A DNA stretch of 64,000 bases, taken from positions 372,001-436,000 of the forward strand of contig JAHUUJ010000001.1 of NCBI GenBank assembly GCA_019218365.1, given 5' to 3'. The position numbers and the translations under genes are program-made. Positions 1 to 9,397 of the stretch are shown here, in pieces (position 1 is the stretch's first letter; every line of letters starts with the position of its first letter). The stretch comes from Actinomycetaceae bacterium TAE3-ERU4. Its GTDB lineage: Bacteria > Actinomycetota > Actinomycetes > Actinomycetales > Actinomycetaceae. A model generated the notes under the pieces. That model saw only the letters and a list, made by a program, of their open reading frames with translations. It made no database searches and had not been told where the DNA came from.

Positions 1-367
1 TACCCACACCGTGCAAACCACCGGAAACGGCATAACCGCCGCCACCGAACTTACCACCGGCGTGAAGAATCGTCATTACTACCTCAACAGTAGGACGTCC
101 CTCAGTGGGGTGCATATCTACGGGAATACCACGACCATTATCGGAAACGCGAACCCCACCATCGGCCTGTAAAGTGACCTCGATATGGTCACAATAGCCA
201 GCCAAGGCTTCATCTACCGCGTTATCAACGACCTCATAAACCAGGTGGTGTAAACCGCGCTCTCCAGTTGAACCGATGTACATACCTGGGCGCTTACGAA
301 CGGCTTCGAGTCCTTCAAGGACTGTAATATCGTTCGCGCCATATTCACGTTCTAATGCTTCCGACAC
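1..367 (-). CDS. gyrB: DNA gyrase subunit B, N-terminal part (runs off the left edge)
   Basis: ATPase subunit of DNA gyrase, which introduces negative supercoils. Only the first 122 codons are present. My translation starts at a GTG (365-367) with an AGGAG-type ribosome site 8 bases upstream. The GHKL ATPase signatures are visible: a [10 protein letters not shown] stretch, the ATP-binding Asn/Glu context [12 protein letters not shown], the SDNGRGIP loop, and GGKF followed by SGGLHGVG at the window edge. It lies downstream of dciA on the same strand, as is usual for actinobacterial origin regions, behind a hairpin at 410-427. Identity is secure; the 3' end is missing. Confidence 0.97.
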   Translation of the reverse strand, partial: MSEALEREYGANDITVLEGLEAVRKRPGMYIGSTGERGLHHLVYEVVDNAVDEALAGYCDHIEVTLQADGGVRVSDNGRGIPVDMHPTEGRPTVEVVMTILHAGGKFGGGGYAVSGGLHGVG

Positions 368-409
368 GAAAGCTGCTCCTTAATTTCTAACCTGAACTTA
401 ATAAAGCAC

Positions 410-427
410 GGGACCCCATTGGGTCCC
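410..427 (-). terminator. Hairpin between dciA and gyrB
   Basis: A perfect 7-bp GGGACCC/GGGTCCC stem with a 4-base loop, followed on the minus strand by CTTTATTAAG. It can end the dnaN-recF-dciA transcript. It sits only about 43 bases before the gyrB start, so it may instead be a 5' UTR structure of gyrB. No clear gyrB promoter was seen in 428-522. Confidence 0.5.
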
Positions 428-522
428 TCAGGCAGTCAATATATCCTCTACCATTCTACCCTAAAATTCGGTTAAAAACTGCCCTAAAACGTTCTATGGG
501 GCATATAAAGCCTGAAACCCCC

Positions 523-1098
523 TTATCCGTAGGTGTCCCTAGGGCCACGACCACGAACGGAGAGAGGGCCTTTTTTCCAACTAACGTTATTCGGGCCGAC
601 CACAATCACCTGAGATAATCCCAGAGCCTGAGCGTCAATGGTCTTCATTAACTGCGGCAACAGTAGGCGCAACTGATTCTTCCAGGCCGTTGAGTCCGCA
701 CGAATTACGAGCTTATTTTCTTCCATTGATTCAATCCTGGTGTGCGCACCAATGTTGGGGCCAACAATGTTTCCCCAGTTTTGGCGCAATCGTGCACGCC
801 CTAATTCTTGTTGATGTTCAGCGGTAAACTTAGAAAAACCTTCGCGCATACTTACCGGATCGCGAGCACTGCGCCCAGGTCCGGTAGTAGTTCGCGGAAA
901 ACCCGGCCCAATACTGTAACCAGACTCGCGCGAGTCTTGATTCCAACTTCCCGAAAACATTCCATCCGAAGAAACCACAGAACGTTTGGAATCAAAAACA
1001 TTCATCGGAAGGCTGATATCACCCGCAGAAAAAGCCTGTTCGCGGGCACGTAAAAAAATTTTCCGCGGTAAATCGGAAGAATTATTTTCTTCACTCAT
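523..1098 (-). CDS. dciA: DciA-like DUF721 protein (replicative helicase loader/operator family)
   Basis: Small DUF721/DciA-family protein. Characterised members interact with the DnaB helicase. The conserved region is in the C-terminal half: LRQNWGNIVGPNIGAHTRIESMEENKLVIRADS (split here as LRQNWGNIVG and KLVIRADS) followed by WKNQLRLLLPQL. The N-terminal 90 residues are low complexity and probably disordered. The ATG at 1096-1098 overlaps the recF stop by 8 bases; an upstream TTG at 1102-1104 is possible but less likely. Position directly after recF and before gyrB is the usual actinobacterial arrangement and implies translational coupling to recF. About 191 residues. Confidence 0.85.
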   Translation of the reverse strand: MSEENNSSDLPRKIFLRAREQAFSAGDISLPMNVFDSKRSVVSSDGMFSGSWNQDSRESGYSIGPGFPRTTTGPGRSARDPVSMREGFSKFTAEHQQELGRARLRQNWGNIVGPNIGAHTRIESMEENKLVIRADSTAWKNQLRLLLPQLMKTIDAQALGLSQVIVVGPNNVSWKKGPLSVRGRGPRDTYG

Positions 1099-2296
1099 CA
1101 GCAATCACCCCGGAATTAGATTCTGGCACTTGCGTAATGACTGTTCCTTCTGTCTCATCACGCACAACCTGATAGTAGTGAGCCTGAGTAAAATCTGGTA
1201 AATCTTCCGCCACGGCAACTGTAATTAAAACCTGCTGTGCAGAGGCAACTAACTCGGCCAAAGCCTGACGTCGACGCGCATCTAACTCGGCAAATACATC
1301 ATCTAAAATCAATACCGGACGATCTGAAATTTCTTCACTATCCCCACCGAGAACATAGTAGGCACCTAGACGTAATGACAGGGCAACCGACCAAGATTCT
1401 CCATGCGAAGCATACCCGCGCACGGGCAAATGATCTAGATACAAATCAAGTTCATCACGATGTGCCCCTACTAGGTTCACTCCCCGAGCAATTTCTTCAC
1501 TCCGGCGAGCGTTCATTGCTTTTTCTAGTCGACAAGCTAATTCTTCTTCAGTTTCTTCGTCCTTTTCGGGCGGAATAATCCTATCGACTGAACGTACATA
1601 AGAACAGGAAAACTCACGTCCATTTTCAGCAATCTTTGTGTGCGCAAAAGCTGCTAGAGGACGTAGCTTAGAAACAAAATCTAAGCGCGCAATAATCAAT
1701 TTTGCAGCTAATAAAGCTAATTTTTCATTCCATACGGAAAGCGTTGAAGCAGCATAATCATCGGGAGCATTACGCAACTGTTTTAGTAGTGCTCCGCGCT
1801 GGCGCAAGACCTTATCATGTTCAGTTTTTAGCGCACCTAAAACTGGGTTTAACTGTGCGAGATAATCATCCAAAAACTTCCGCCGAACACCGGGTTCAGC
1901 TTTCACCAAAGATAAATCTTCCGGTGCGAAAGTAACAGTTTTTAGTTCCCCGCAGAGTTCCCGCGGTCGTACTTGTGAACGATTTATTTTTGCGCGGTTG
2001 GCTTTACCGGAAATGATTTCCAGCTCTAAAATTCGTTCCCGTTGCTCACGCACTACTTTTAAGCGAACTACTGCTCCTGCCGGAACAATCTCAGTTTCTT
2101 CAGCAGGCTTACGCACTAATGCGGTATCCGCACCCACCCGGTGAGAGGAAAGCGTTGAAGCAAAAGCTAAGGCCTCAACAAAATTAGTTTTTCCCTGACC
2201 GTTCGGGCCACAAAAAACGCACACCCCCGGTTTTAATTTAACGAGGGCGTGGCGATAGGAGCGAAAATCGTCTAGCGCAACGTCACTGACGTACAC
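1091..2296 (-). CDS. recF: DNA replication and repair protein RecF
   Basis: SMC-like ABC ATPase that helps load RecA at single-strand gaps. At 401 residues it is in the normal range. The Walker A loop GPNGQGKT is at residues 30-37, the N terminus carries the typical DFRSYRHALVKL strand, an ABC-type signature region lies near residues 305-312, and Walker B with D-loop reads RPVLILDDVFAELDARRR near residue 335. It begins 12 bases after the dnaN stop and overlaps dciA, so dnaN-recF-dciA is probably one transcript. Confidence 0.97.
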   Translation of the reverse strand: MYVSDVALDDFRSYRHALVKLKPGVCVFCGPNGQGKTNFVEALAFASTLSSHRVGADTALVRKPAEETEIVPAGAVVRLKVVREQRERILELEIISGKANRAKINRSQVRPRELCGELKTVTFAPEDLSLVKAEPGVRRKFLDDYLAQLNPVLGALKTEHDKVLRQRGALLKQLRNAPDDYAASTLSVWNEKLALLAAKLIIARLDFVSKLRPLAAFAHTKIAENGREFSCSYVRSVDRIIPPEKDEETEEELACRLEKAMNARRSEEIARGVNLVGAHRDELDLYLDHLPVRGYASHGESWSVALSLRLGAYYVLGGDSEEISDRPVLILDDVFAELDARRRQALAELVASAQQVLITVAVAEDLPDFTQAHYYQVVRDETEGTVITQVPESNSGVIADE

Positions 2297-2308
2297 GCAA
2301 TCACCCGA

Positions 2309-3445
2309 TTAAGCGCCGTAACGAATCGGCATCAACAAGTAGCGGAAAGACTTGTCGTCTTCACCGTCAAGTTCTGCCTGTCCGGTCAAGACCGCTGGCT
2401 TTGAAGCATGAACGAATGACATACGAATGTAAGGTTCGTTGATTACTGCCAATCCTTCGGTTAGGAAGTTGGGGTTAAATGCAGTGGTAATTTCCTCACC
2501 CTGCAAAACCGCCTGCATCGCTTCGGTAGCGTGTGCATCCTCACCGGTACCGGCACTCAAGGTAAGTGTTCCATCAGAGAAAGAAAGACGAACCGGAGTA
2601 TTACGTTCAGCAACCAGCTTCATACGACGGGTTGCATCGATAAGTTCCTGACGGTTAACAACCGCGTGAATTGGCGTGTTGTCTGGGAAAAGACCACGTA
2701 CCGGCGGATAGTCACCATCCATTAGGTTCGAGGTGGTCATACGCTCACCAGCAGCAAAACCAACGATGCGAGACTGTCCGGGAATTTTGGCATCGGAAAA
2801 TGCCAGTGAAACATTTCCAGAAGAAGTCATTGTCTTAGCAACTTCGCTCAAAACCTTTGAACGAATTAGCGCACTTGCTTTTAGATCGGTGACCGAGGGG
2901 TGCCACATAAGCTCACGCATTGCTAAACGGTAACGGTCAGTGGCCATTAGCGTCATGTTCGCACCATTAATTTCAACCATTACACCGGTAAGCAGCGGAA
3001 GAGTTTCATCTTTAGAAGCAGCGATTGCTACCTGAGAAACCGCAGTTGCTAAATCTGAAGCATCAATCGAACCGTCAATATCGGGGAAGTTAGGCAGTGC
3101 AGGATAATCTTCAACCGGCATCGTAGCTAACACGTAGTTTGAAGAAGCACAGCGAATCTCTACTTTTCCATCAACCAGGGAAAACTGAACCGGCTTAGAA
3201 GGAAGTAACTTAGCAATATCTGAAAGTAAACGACCGGAAACCAAAGCTTCCCCGGGTTCTTCTACCTCTGCGGGAACCTCAGCTTTTGCTGAAGTCTCAT
3301 AATCAAAAGCAGAAATTACCAATGATTCATCGGCGGCAGATAAACGCACACCGGAAAGCACGGGAATAGCTGGGCGCTGTGGAACCGCGCGCGATCCCCA
3401 AGAAATAGCCTCAGCCAACACCTCACGGGTAACAGTGAACTTCAC
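2309..3445 (-). CDS. dnaN: DNA polymerase III beta subunit (sliding clamp)
   Basis: Processivity clamp of the replicative polymerase, 378 residues, the usual length for the three-domain fold. It starts MKFTVTREVLAEAISW, includes the conserved GVRLSA and LLSDIAKLLP segments of domain 1, ATDRYRLAMRE of domain 2 and the clamp C terminus YLLMPIR. It is separated from dnaA by a 414-bp AT-rich intergenic region that I take as oriC, and is followed by recF after 12 bases. Confidence 0.98.
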   Translation of the reverse strand: MKFTVTREVLAEAISWGSRAVPQRPAIPVLSGVRLSAADESLVISAFDYETSAKAEVPAEVEEPGEALVSGRLLSDIAKLLPSKPVQFSLVDGKVEIRCASSNYVLATMPVEDYPALPNFPDIDGSIDASDLATAVSQVAIAASKDETLPLLTGVMVEINGANMTLMATDRYRLAMRELMWHPSVTDLKASALIRSKVLSEVAKTMTSSGNVSLAFSDAKIPGQSRIVGFAAGERMTTSNLMDGDYPPVRGLFPDNTPIHAVVNRQELIDATRRMKLVAERNTPVRLSFSDGTLTLSAGTGEDAHATEAMQAVLQGEEITTAFNPNFLTEGLAVINEPYIRMSFVHASKPAVLTGQAELDGEDDKSFRYLLMPIRYGA

Positions 3446-3859
3446 GTAACGTCCCTTTCCAATAGATATATCTGCGACATACTTTACGTCATCAGTGAGC
3501 GCGGCTCTAGATAAAACAAAAAACAGTTGAAAATCTAATTACAACGCAACGATTTAATTTTTCAGATTGTTATTTACTTTTTTAATTCTATTTTTCTAAA
3601 TTACTAATAACAATAGGGTTTGTGGGATCTGAGGAAAACTACATTTTTTCTTGTAATTTACTAAAAAAAGCAGTGGATAAAAAGTGGATACATCCTGGGA
3701 TATAGACAGTGACCCTGTGGGAATTGTAATTACAAAAAATTTCGATCCCACAGGTAAGACTGATTAATACACCGTTTGTAAGTGGATATCCACAAGATCA
3801 CACAATTTAAACCACAGGGTCATATTTTCTGTAGTTTTAAGTACGAAAATAATGTTTAA
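3446..3859. other. Probable chromosomal origin (oriC), dnaA-dnaN intergenic region
   Basis: 414 bp without a gene, in the usual actinobacterial oriC position. DnaA-box-like 9-mers relative to TTATCCACA: AGTGGATAA 3672-3680 (8/9 on the minus strand), AGTGGATAC 3683-3691 (7/9), AGTGGATAT 3781-3789 (7/9) overlapping ATATCCACA 3786-3794 (8/9). A second family lacks the canonical box: TGTGGGATC 3621-3629, CCTGTGGGA 3714-3722, TCCCACAGG 3746-3754, and CCACAGGGTC 3812-3821 (perfect inverse of 3711-3720). An almost pure A/T stretch at about 3530-3612 is a candidate unwinding element. The bounds are the gene boundaries, not mapped ends. Confidence 0.75.
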
Positions 3860-5398
3860 TTACTTAGATCGGGCTTGCTGTTTGATTCGGTTAGTTAGTT
3901 CGGAAACCTGTTGGAAAACCTGACGTTTTTCCGCCATAGACTGTCTAATTTTTTTATTTGCATGCATAACCGTAGTGTGATCACGTCCCCCAAATTCTTT
4001 ACCAATTGCCGGAAGGGAAAGATCGGTTAATTCACGACAGAGATACATTGCGATTTGTCTAGCATCAACAAGGAAACGTGAACGATCAGAAGAACACAGC
4101 ATTTCAATCGTTGTTTTAAAATAATCGGCTGTTTGAGCCATGATGAGGGCAGCCGTAATTTCTTCGTCCTCGGGATCTGTAATGATGTCCTTAAGAACTG
4201 TCTGAGCCATCTTCAAATCAACTTCTTGATTAGAAAGGTTAGCCATTGCGGTAACACGGATTAGTGCGCCCTCAAGTTCGCGAATGTTAGTAGAAATCAA
4301 AGAGGCAATGTATTCGAGAACTTCGGGAGGGGCTTCGGTTCCATCAGCATTAGCCTTCTTACGCAAAATTGCGATTCGGGTTTCTAAGTCCGGTGGCTGG
4401 ACATCGGTAAGTAGTCCCATTTCGAAACGTGAACGCATCCGGTCTTCAAAACCTTCGAGTTTTTTGGGGGGAAGATCAGAGGTAATTACCACCTGTTTAT
4501 TTGCAGTATGAAGGGCATTGAAGGTATGGAAAAATTCTTCCATCGTCTGTTCTTTGCCCTGAATAAATTGGATATCGTCGATTAACAGAACATCAACTTC
4601 CCGATAGCGACGCTGAAATTCTTCGGCTCGGTCATCACGAATTGAATTAATAAAGTCGTTAGTAAATTCTTCGGAAGAAACATACTTGACTCGTAAATGT
4701 GGGTAGAGGGAAAGCGCATAGTGGCCAATTGCGTGCATTAAGTGAGTTTTACCCAGTCCGGAACCACCGTAAATAAACAATGGGTTATATGCACGAGCCG
4801 GAGTTTCTGCTACGGCGGTTGCGGCAGCATTTGCGAAACGGTTTGAGGCACCGGTAACGAATGTTTCAAATGTGTATTTCGGATTTAAGCGAGTTTCGCT
4901 GAGTTTTTCCGGATCGAGTTCATTAGATGAATGGTTGGTGATTACTTCCATTTTCGAGGGAGTAATCGAGTCTTGCTCGGTAGCGTAATCGCTTTCCTCG
5001 GGAGAAATAGTGTCAAAGTTATTGGACTGCTTAACAACATCAAATTCTTGCATCTGGTCGACGGAAGAACGTATTGCAGGATCATTTTGCAGTGCCTTAA
5101 AAGTTTCATCGCCGCTGAGGGGAACAAAATCATCAACGGGTTTCTCAACGGGTGCTTCAACCGTAAAGGCTAGTCGAACGGGAATCCCAAGTTCCTCGCT
5201 GAGTGCGGCGGTTAGAGGCTTTAGGTGCTTACTTTCAAGGGATTCTTTTGTGTAGTTATCCGGAGTGGAAACCAAAATGGTTCCGGCAATATTTCCCAGG
5301 GGTTTAGCTCGCTGTGCAAGGAGACGTCGGCCTTCATTACCTGCACTAAAGTTAGCTGTCGCGCGATTCCAGGCTTCCTGGAGGGGATTCTGCGGCAT
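3860..5398 (-). CDS. dnaA: Chromosomal replication initiator protein DnaA
   Basis: AAA+ initiator that binds DnaA boxes and melts oriC. 512 residues. N-terminal helicase-interaction domain (about 1-80, starting [13 protein letters not shown]), an acidic linker (about 90-165), AAA+ core with Walker [10 protein letters not shown] and Walker [10 protein letters not shown], and a C-terminal DNA-binding domain with the signature [15 protein letters not shown]. Flanked on both sides by regions with DnaA-box-like sequences, which fits autoregulation and origin function. The linker is longer than in E. coli, as is common in actinobacteria. Confidence 0.98.
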   Translation of the reverse strand: MPQNPLQEAWNRATANFSAGNEGRRLLAQRAKPLGNIAGTILVSTPDNYTKESLESKHLKPLTAALSEELGIPVRLAFTVEAPVEKPVDDFVPLSGDETFKALQNDPAIRSSVDQMQEFDVVKQSNNFDTISPEESDYATEQDSITPSKMEVITNHSSNELDPEKLSETRLNPKYTFETFVTGASNRFANAAATAVAETPARAYNPLFIYGGSGLGKTHLMHAIGHYALSLYPHLRVKYVSSEEFTNDFINSIRDDRAEEFQRRYREVDVLLIDDIQFIQGKEQTMEEFFHTFNALHTANKQVVITSDLPPKKLEGFEDRMRSRFEMGLLTDVQPPDLETRIAILRKKANADGTEAPPEVLEYIASLISTNIRELEGALIRVTAMANLSNQEVDLKMAQTVLKDIITDPEDEEITAALIMAQTADYFKTTIEMLCSSDRSRFLVDARQIAMYLCRELTDLSLPAIGKEFGGRDHTTVMHANKKIRQSMAEKRQVFQQVSELTNRIKQQARSK

Positions 5399-5817
5399 AG
5401 GGGTCTCCGGAGTTAGTTAAAAAAGTTATTTCTGTCACTGCTTTTCATCATGAATTAGCCCTCATATTTTGCCACTACAAACAGTTCTCCACAAAGTTTT
5501 ACACAGGCTGGGGACAACTTTTTGTAGAAGAAATACAAAAAACTGGCAAAAGCATCTGGCGGACTGTTGCGGAATTGACGCAATTTGCGCGTAATTGTGC
5601 CAAATTCTTCACATTCAGAATTACATCAATGTTATTCACCGGTTTATCCCCAGCTGTGGAATAAATGGAAAAATTGTGAACTTATCCGACCTGCGCGTTT
5701 CCGCTTTGACTTAAGCAGATTTTCAACGTAAAGTGAGATTTCGCCTGTCTGGAATTGACGGGTTTTGTTTTGATGCCATCGCGAACTAAAAGTTTGCAAC
5801 ACATCGAGGAGATTATC
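5399..5817. promoter_or_regulatory. Divergent dnaA / rpmH regulatory region with DnaA-box-like sites
   Basis: 419 bp between the divergent dnaA and rpmH genes. Box-like 9-mers: TTCTCCACA 5485-5493 (8/9 to TTATCCACA), TTATTCACC 5632-5640 (7/9), TTATCCCCA 5644-5652 (8/9), TGTGGAATA 5655-5663 (7/9 on the opposite strand). The 10-mer GGAATTGACG occurs twice (about 5571-5580 and 5751-5760). This could be the dnaA autoregulatory region or a second lobe of a bipartite origin; the sequence alone does not decide. Confidence 0.55.
5706..5734 (+). promoter_or_regulatory. Candidate promoter of rpmH-rnpA-yidD
   Basis: TTGACT at 5706-5711, a 17-base spacer and TAAAGT at 5729-5734 resemble a housekeeping -35/-10 pair. 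It lies about 80 bases before the rpmH start and on the right strand. Confidence 0.45.
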
Positions 5818-5952
5818 GTGAAGCGGACCTTCCAGCCGAACAACCGTCGCCGCGCCAAGGTGCACGGCTTCCGCAAGCGCATGAGCACCCGCGCCGGCCG
5901 CGCCATCCTGGCTGCACGTCGTCGTAAGGGTCGCTCCAGCATCTCTGCCTGA
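5818..5952 (+). CDS. rpmH: 50S ribosomal protein L34
   Basis: 44-residue basic ribosomal protein: [19 protein letters not shown] at the N terminus and RKGRSSISA at the C terminus, the complete usual length. The start is a GTG at 5818-5820, six bases after GAGGAG (5806-5811). It is the first gene of the rpmH-rnpA-yidD-yidC cluster and is transcribed divergently from dnaA. Codon use is visibly more GC-rich than the neighbours, as expected for a highly expressed gene. Confidence 0.97.
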   Translation: MKRTFQPNNRRRAKVHGFRKRMSTRAGRAILAARRRKGRSSISA

Positions 5953-5953
5953 C

Positions 5954-6334
5954 GTGTTGCCGCGCGCGCACCGCATGGTCAACCCAGCGGATTTCACGGC
6001 TACTTTTCGCCGTGGCGCAACGGTAGCCACGCCGCGCATTGTCTTGCACGTACAAGCCGACAAGGGCCAATCAACACCGGCACTTGTCGGCTTCGTCGTA
6101 CCCAAAAAGGCAATTCCTCTAGCGACTGGGCGGAATCTAGTAAAACGCAGATTACGTCATGCAATGGCTCATCATCTTTCAGGATTAGATTCAGGAACAA
6201 AGGTGGTAGTTAGAGCACAGGCTGCTGCAAAAGAGGCAACTTACGGTCAACTTTTAGATGATTTAGAAAAGTCATTGCCGCGTGCACAGGCCAAGTTTGC
6301 GCGTAAAAATACTCTTAACGGGGAGTGTGCATGA
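5954..6334 (+). CDS. rnpA: Ribonuclease P protein component
   Basis: Protein cofactor of RNase P, which matures tRNA 5' ends. 126 residues, normal length. It begins one base after the rpmH stop with GTG ([14 protein letters not shown]), has the FRRGA loop, the RNA-binding RNR-type signature here as [13 protein letters not shown], and the [10 protein letters not shown] strand. Its stop overlaps the yidD start in an ATGA (6331-6334), so translation is probably coupled. Confidence 0.95.
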   Translation: MLPRAHRMVNPADFTATFRRGATVATPRIVLHVQADKGQSTPALVGFVVPKKAIPLATGRNLVKRRLRHAMAHHLSGLDSGTKVVVRAQAAAKEATYGQLLDDLEKSLPRAQAKFARKNTLNGECA

Positions 6335-6624
6335 AAGTTTTCGCAACTCCCTTAATTCTTTTAACCCGTTTTTATCAGCGTGCGATTTCACCGCTATTTC
6401 CTCGTCGGTGTAAGTACTACCCCACCTGTTCAGCATATGCGATTGGGGCTTGGAAAACACACGGTTTACTAAAGGGAACAACTTTGGCTCTTTGGCGAAT
6501 TTTACGTTGCAATCCCTGGTCTTTGGGCGGGGTAGATGAAGTTCCTGAGCGTGGTAGGTGGAAGCCTGACCCATTTCCCACGTATTCTGAGCTTATAAAG
6601 CAGTACGAGGAAACTAAACCATAG
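6331..6624 (+). CDS. yidD: Membrane protein insertion efficiency factor YidD
   Basis: Small peripheral membrane protein that assists YidC-dependent insertion. 97 residues from the ATG that overlaps rnpA by four bases; an in-frame GTG six bases upstream is possible. The family pattern is clear: [24 protein letters not shown] (given as FYQRAISP and [11 protein letters not shown]), followed by [19 protein letters not shown] and GGVDEVP. Lies between rnpA and yidC as usual. Confidence 0.95.
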   Translation: MKVFATPLILLTRFYQRAISPLFPRRCKYYPTCSAYAIGAWKTHGLLKGTTLALWRILRCNPWSLGGVDEVPERGRWKPDPFPTYSELIKQYEETKP

Positions 6625-6691
6625 CCCTACCTCGACTAAATTAGATAGATTAAAGACTTAATTATTTGCTGTTAATTTCGATAGGAGATTC

Positions 6692-8086
6692 ATGCTTCAC
6701 ACGCTAGTGGCGCCCAGTGCGCTTGCGGCCACAGCCTTACCAATGGAACCCAACCCTTACGGGTCTACACTGGTAACAAGCTACGGCTGGTATGACACGT
6801 TCTTACTGCCCTTGAAGTGGTTGGTTGCTTGGGTTTTGGTAATCATTCACCACGCACTGGTTTTCCTTGGAATGCCAGACGGTCCCGGACTAGCTTGGGT
6901 TCTCTCTATCGTCTTGATGACGGTAGCTTTGCGTTTTGCGATTTTTCCGCTTTTTACCAAGCAGATTCGCTCCCAGCGGGCGATGCAGGCTTTGGCACCG
7001 GAAATGCGTAAGATTCAAGCTCGTTACAAGGGTAAGAATGACACTGTTTCCAAACAGCGTCAGCAGCAGGAAATTTTAGCTCTTTACAAGGAACACGGAA
7101 CTTCTCCATTTGCTTCTTGCCTACCTATTTTGGTGCAGATTCCTATCTTCGCAGCCCTTTTCCGCGTACTTGCAGCAACGGCAGGAATTGAAACGGGAAC
7201 ATACCCTCGACCCTCCATTGGTCCCCTCGATAAAGCAGCGGCAATAGACATTAACCGAACCCAGATTTTCGGCGCTACGATGATCGAAAACTATGGTTCA
7301 GCATTGACCAACCAGTCCAAGATTGTAATTGCCACGATGATTGCAATTATGGTTCTCACCCAGTTCCTGACAATGCGTCAGATTAGTGTGAAGAACATGC
7401 CTGCTTCGGCCCTTGAAGGCCCGCAGGCACGTATGCAAAAGACCATGATGTACGTCATGCCACTATTTATTGGTTTTACCGGTATTTTGTTCCAGGTTGG
7501 TTTGTTGATTTACATGCTGACAACTAACTTCTTTACAATGTTCCAGCAGATTTGGGCAATTAAGACTATGCCGACTCCCGGTTCCGAGGCTTACAAGAAG
7601 TGGCATGTTAAGCAAAAGGCTAAGTATGACGCTTTCTTTGCGCAGACTATGGCTGACTATGAGAAGAAATTTGAAGAAAACCGCTACGTTCAGGTTACTG
7701 ATGAACAGCGCGAAAAACAGCGTGAAGATTTAATTAAGGAACGTGACGAACTACTACGTAAGCAGCGCGTAAAGTTGGGTCTTGAAGACAAGCGAAAGGC
7801 CGCTCGTGACGCAGCTGCACAGCTAGAGGCTCAGACAGGACCGCGCGTACAACCGACCCGTCTATCCCGCGCAGAACGTAAGAGCTTGGCTTTGAAGGAC
7901 GACTCGGACAATTCGGAAAGTACCGACAATGAAGTTCTTTCCGATGAAGAAATTGCCCGTCGCCGCGCAGAGCGTCGTGCCGAACAGCGTGCACGTAAAG
8001 CACGTTTGAGGGAAGCAAAGGAAAAGGCTCGCCAGAAGCGTATCCGCGAACAGGGCCGTCGTCCCGGCGACATGAATCTTGACTGA
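6692..8086 (+). CDS. yidC: Membrane protein insertase YidC/Oxa1
   Basis: Insertase for inner-membrane proteins. 464 residues. The start follows AGGAG by six bases. The Oxa1 core spans about residues 40-290, with membrane segments near residues 35-50, 65-90, 145-165, 205-225 and 245-280, including FPLFTKQIRSQRAM and SCLPILVQIPIFAALFRVL. The C-terminal 170 residues are highly charged (Arg/Lys/Glu rich) and probably contact the ribosome; such tails are common in actinobacterial YidC. No lipobox, as in Gram-positive YidC1 lineages with a plain N terminus. Confidence 0.95.
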   Translation: MLHTLVAPSALAATALPMEPNPYGSTLVTSYGWYDTFLLPLKWLVAWVLVIIHHALVFLGMPDGPGLAWVLSIVLMTVALRFAIFPLFTKQIRSQRAMQALAPEMRKIQARYKGKNDTVSKQRQQQEILALYKEHGTSPFASCLPILVQIPIFAALFRVLAATAGIETGTYPRPSIGPLDKAAAIDINRTQIFGATMIENYGSALTNQSKIVIATMIAIMVLTQFLTMRQISVKNMPASALEGPQARMQKTMMYVMPLFIGFTGILFQVGLLIYMLTTNFFTMFQQIWAIKTMPTPGSEAYKKWHVKQKAKYDAFFAQTMADYEKKFEENRYVQVTDEQREKQREDLIKERDELLRKQRVKLGLEDKRKAARDAAAQLEAQTGPRVQPTRLSRAERKSLALKDDSDNSESTDNEVLSDEEIARRRAERRAEQRARKARLREAKEKARQKRIREQGRRPGDMNLD

Positions 8087-8109
8087 AAACCAGCGAAAGG
8101 TAGATAAAA

Positions 8110-8640
8110 ATGTCAACTGATGAAGCAGATTTGACCAAACGTTTAGAGGAAGAAGGCGATATTGCTGCCGATTACCTCGAGGAATTACTAGATATCGTTG
8201 ATCTTGGTGGAGAATTCGAGATTGACGTGGAACGCGATCGTGCAACCGTTGAGATTGTAGACGAGGAAGATGAACGCGAATTACGCCGTTTGGTTGGTCG
8301 TGACGGTTCAGTTCTGGATGCTTTGCAGGAACTTACCCGACTTGCGGTTCAGAACAAGACTGGTGAGCGTTCTAGGTTGATGCTGGATGTTGCGGGGCAC
8401 CGTAAGGCTCAGCGAGCACGTTTGGCCGCAATTGCAGAAGAAGGTGTGACTCGAGTACAGGTAACTGGTGAACCCGTTCGTCTTGAGCCAATGAACCCCT
8501 TTGAGCGCAAGGTTTGCCACGATGTCGTTGCTGCAGCAGGTCTTTACTCTGACTCTGAGGGAACTCCACCCCACCGTCGCGTGGTTATCTTTTTGGAACC
8601 ACCCGTTGATAACGAAGCTAGCGAAGACTTAGAAGACTGA
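8110..8640 (+). CDS. khpB: KhpB/Jag-type RNA-binding protein (KH and R3H domains)
   Basis: 176-residue cytoplasmic RNA-binding protein. The KH domain lies around residues 35-95 (GRDGSVLDALQELTRLAV) and the R3H domain in the C-terminal half (EPMNPFERKVCHDVV, then SEGTPPHRRVVI). The acidic N terminus lacks the long Jag_N domain of firmicute members. It follows yidC by 23 bases, the conserved neighbour in Gram-positives, where KhpB and KhpA act in RNA binding linked to cell division. The gene ends four bases before a parS site. Confidence 0.92.
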   Translation: MSTDEADLTKRLEEEGDIAADYLEELLDIVDLGGEFEIDVERDRATVEIVDEEDERELRRLVGRDGSVLDALQELTRLAVQNKTGERSRLMLDVAGHRKAQRARLAAIAEEGVTRVQVTGEPVRLEPMNPFERKVCHDVVAAAGLYSDSEGTPPHRRVVIFLEPPVDNEASEDLED

Positions 8641-8644
8641 CTGT

Positions 8645-8660
8645 TGTTTCACGTGAAACA
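8645..8660. other. parS centromere-like site 1
   Basis: Perfect 16-bp palindrome TGTTTCACGTGAAACA, identical to the canonical bacterial parS. It lies in the gap between khpB and rsmG, the only intergenic one of the four in this window. Confidence 0.97.
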
Positions 8661-8684
8661 ATCTTGAAAATAGAGGACAATAAC

Positions 8685-9371
8685 TTGGAAAATGTGGGAA
8701 TGAATGACTCTGGGGAAAAGGAAATAGATTCTTTAACCCCTTCGGAAGCTGAAGTTGATTCACCAACTCCGGCAATGATTGAGCTTTTTGGTCCACATTT
8801 TTCTAAAGTTGAGCACTTTTCGCAGATGTTAGTCGCGGAAGGTGAATTGCGTGGGCTAATTGGACCACGTGAGTTACCTCGTTTGTGGGGACGTCATTTG
8901 GTTAATTCCGCTGCTGTGGTGCCATTTTTGCCGCCGCGAGGAAGCGTTGCCGATGTTGGGTCTGGAGCTGGTTTCCCAGGGATTGTTATTGCGTGCATGC
9001 GCCCCGATTTAGATGTTCATCTAATCGAACCGATGGAACGCCGAATTGTTTGGTTAACTGAAGTTGTAGACGAACTTGGGTTAGATAACGTCACGATTCA
9101 TCATAAACGAGCTGAGGAATTACATAAGCGTTTAGCATTTGATGCTGTTACCGCGCGTGCAGTGGCAGCTATGGATAAATTGGCTCGATACACAGCTCCA
9201 CTAATTCGGCGTGATGGGCACCTGGTTGCTTTAAAAGGGCAGAAGGTTGACTCTGAGCTAGAAAAAGCTAAGTATGTACTCAAGAAACTCCATTTAGTTG
9301 AAGTTGAAGTCAATGAGGTAGAGGTTCCAGATGCGGAATCGACGCTGGTAGTTACCGCACGTAAGGCCTAA
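8685..9371 (+). CDS. rsmG: 16S rRNA (guanine-N7) methyltransferase RsmG
   Basis: SAM-dependent methyltransferase (GidB family) that modifies G527 of 16S rRNA. I prefer the TTG at 8685-8687 because AGAGGA (8672-8677) sits seven bases upstream; an in-frame TTG at 8664 lies right after parS and has no ribosome site. About 228 residues. SAM motif I is VADVGSGAGFPGIVIA, followed by DLDVHLIEPMERRIVWL and the RAVAAMDKLARYTAPLI segment. The N-terminal 35 residues are acidic and variable. Followed by a terminator. Confidence 0.95.
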   Translation: MENVGMNDSGEKEIDSLTPSEAEVDSPTPAMIELFGPHFSKVEHFSQMLVAEGELRGLIGPRELPRLWGRHLVNSAAVVPFLPPRGSVADVGSGAGFPGIVIACMRPDLDVHLIEPMERRIVWLTEVVDELGLDNVTIHHKRAEELHKRLAFDAVTARAVAAMDKLARYTAPLIRRDGHLVALKGQKVDSELEKAKYVLKKLHLVEVEVNEVEVPDAESTLVVTARKA

Positions 9372-9397
9372 TCTCGACTTTTATTTCTTGAGGTTTT

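Noticed and set aside
8664-8684. Upstream TTG start of rsmG directly after parS
   Set aside because: No ribosome site; AGAGGA supports the TTG at 8685.
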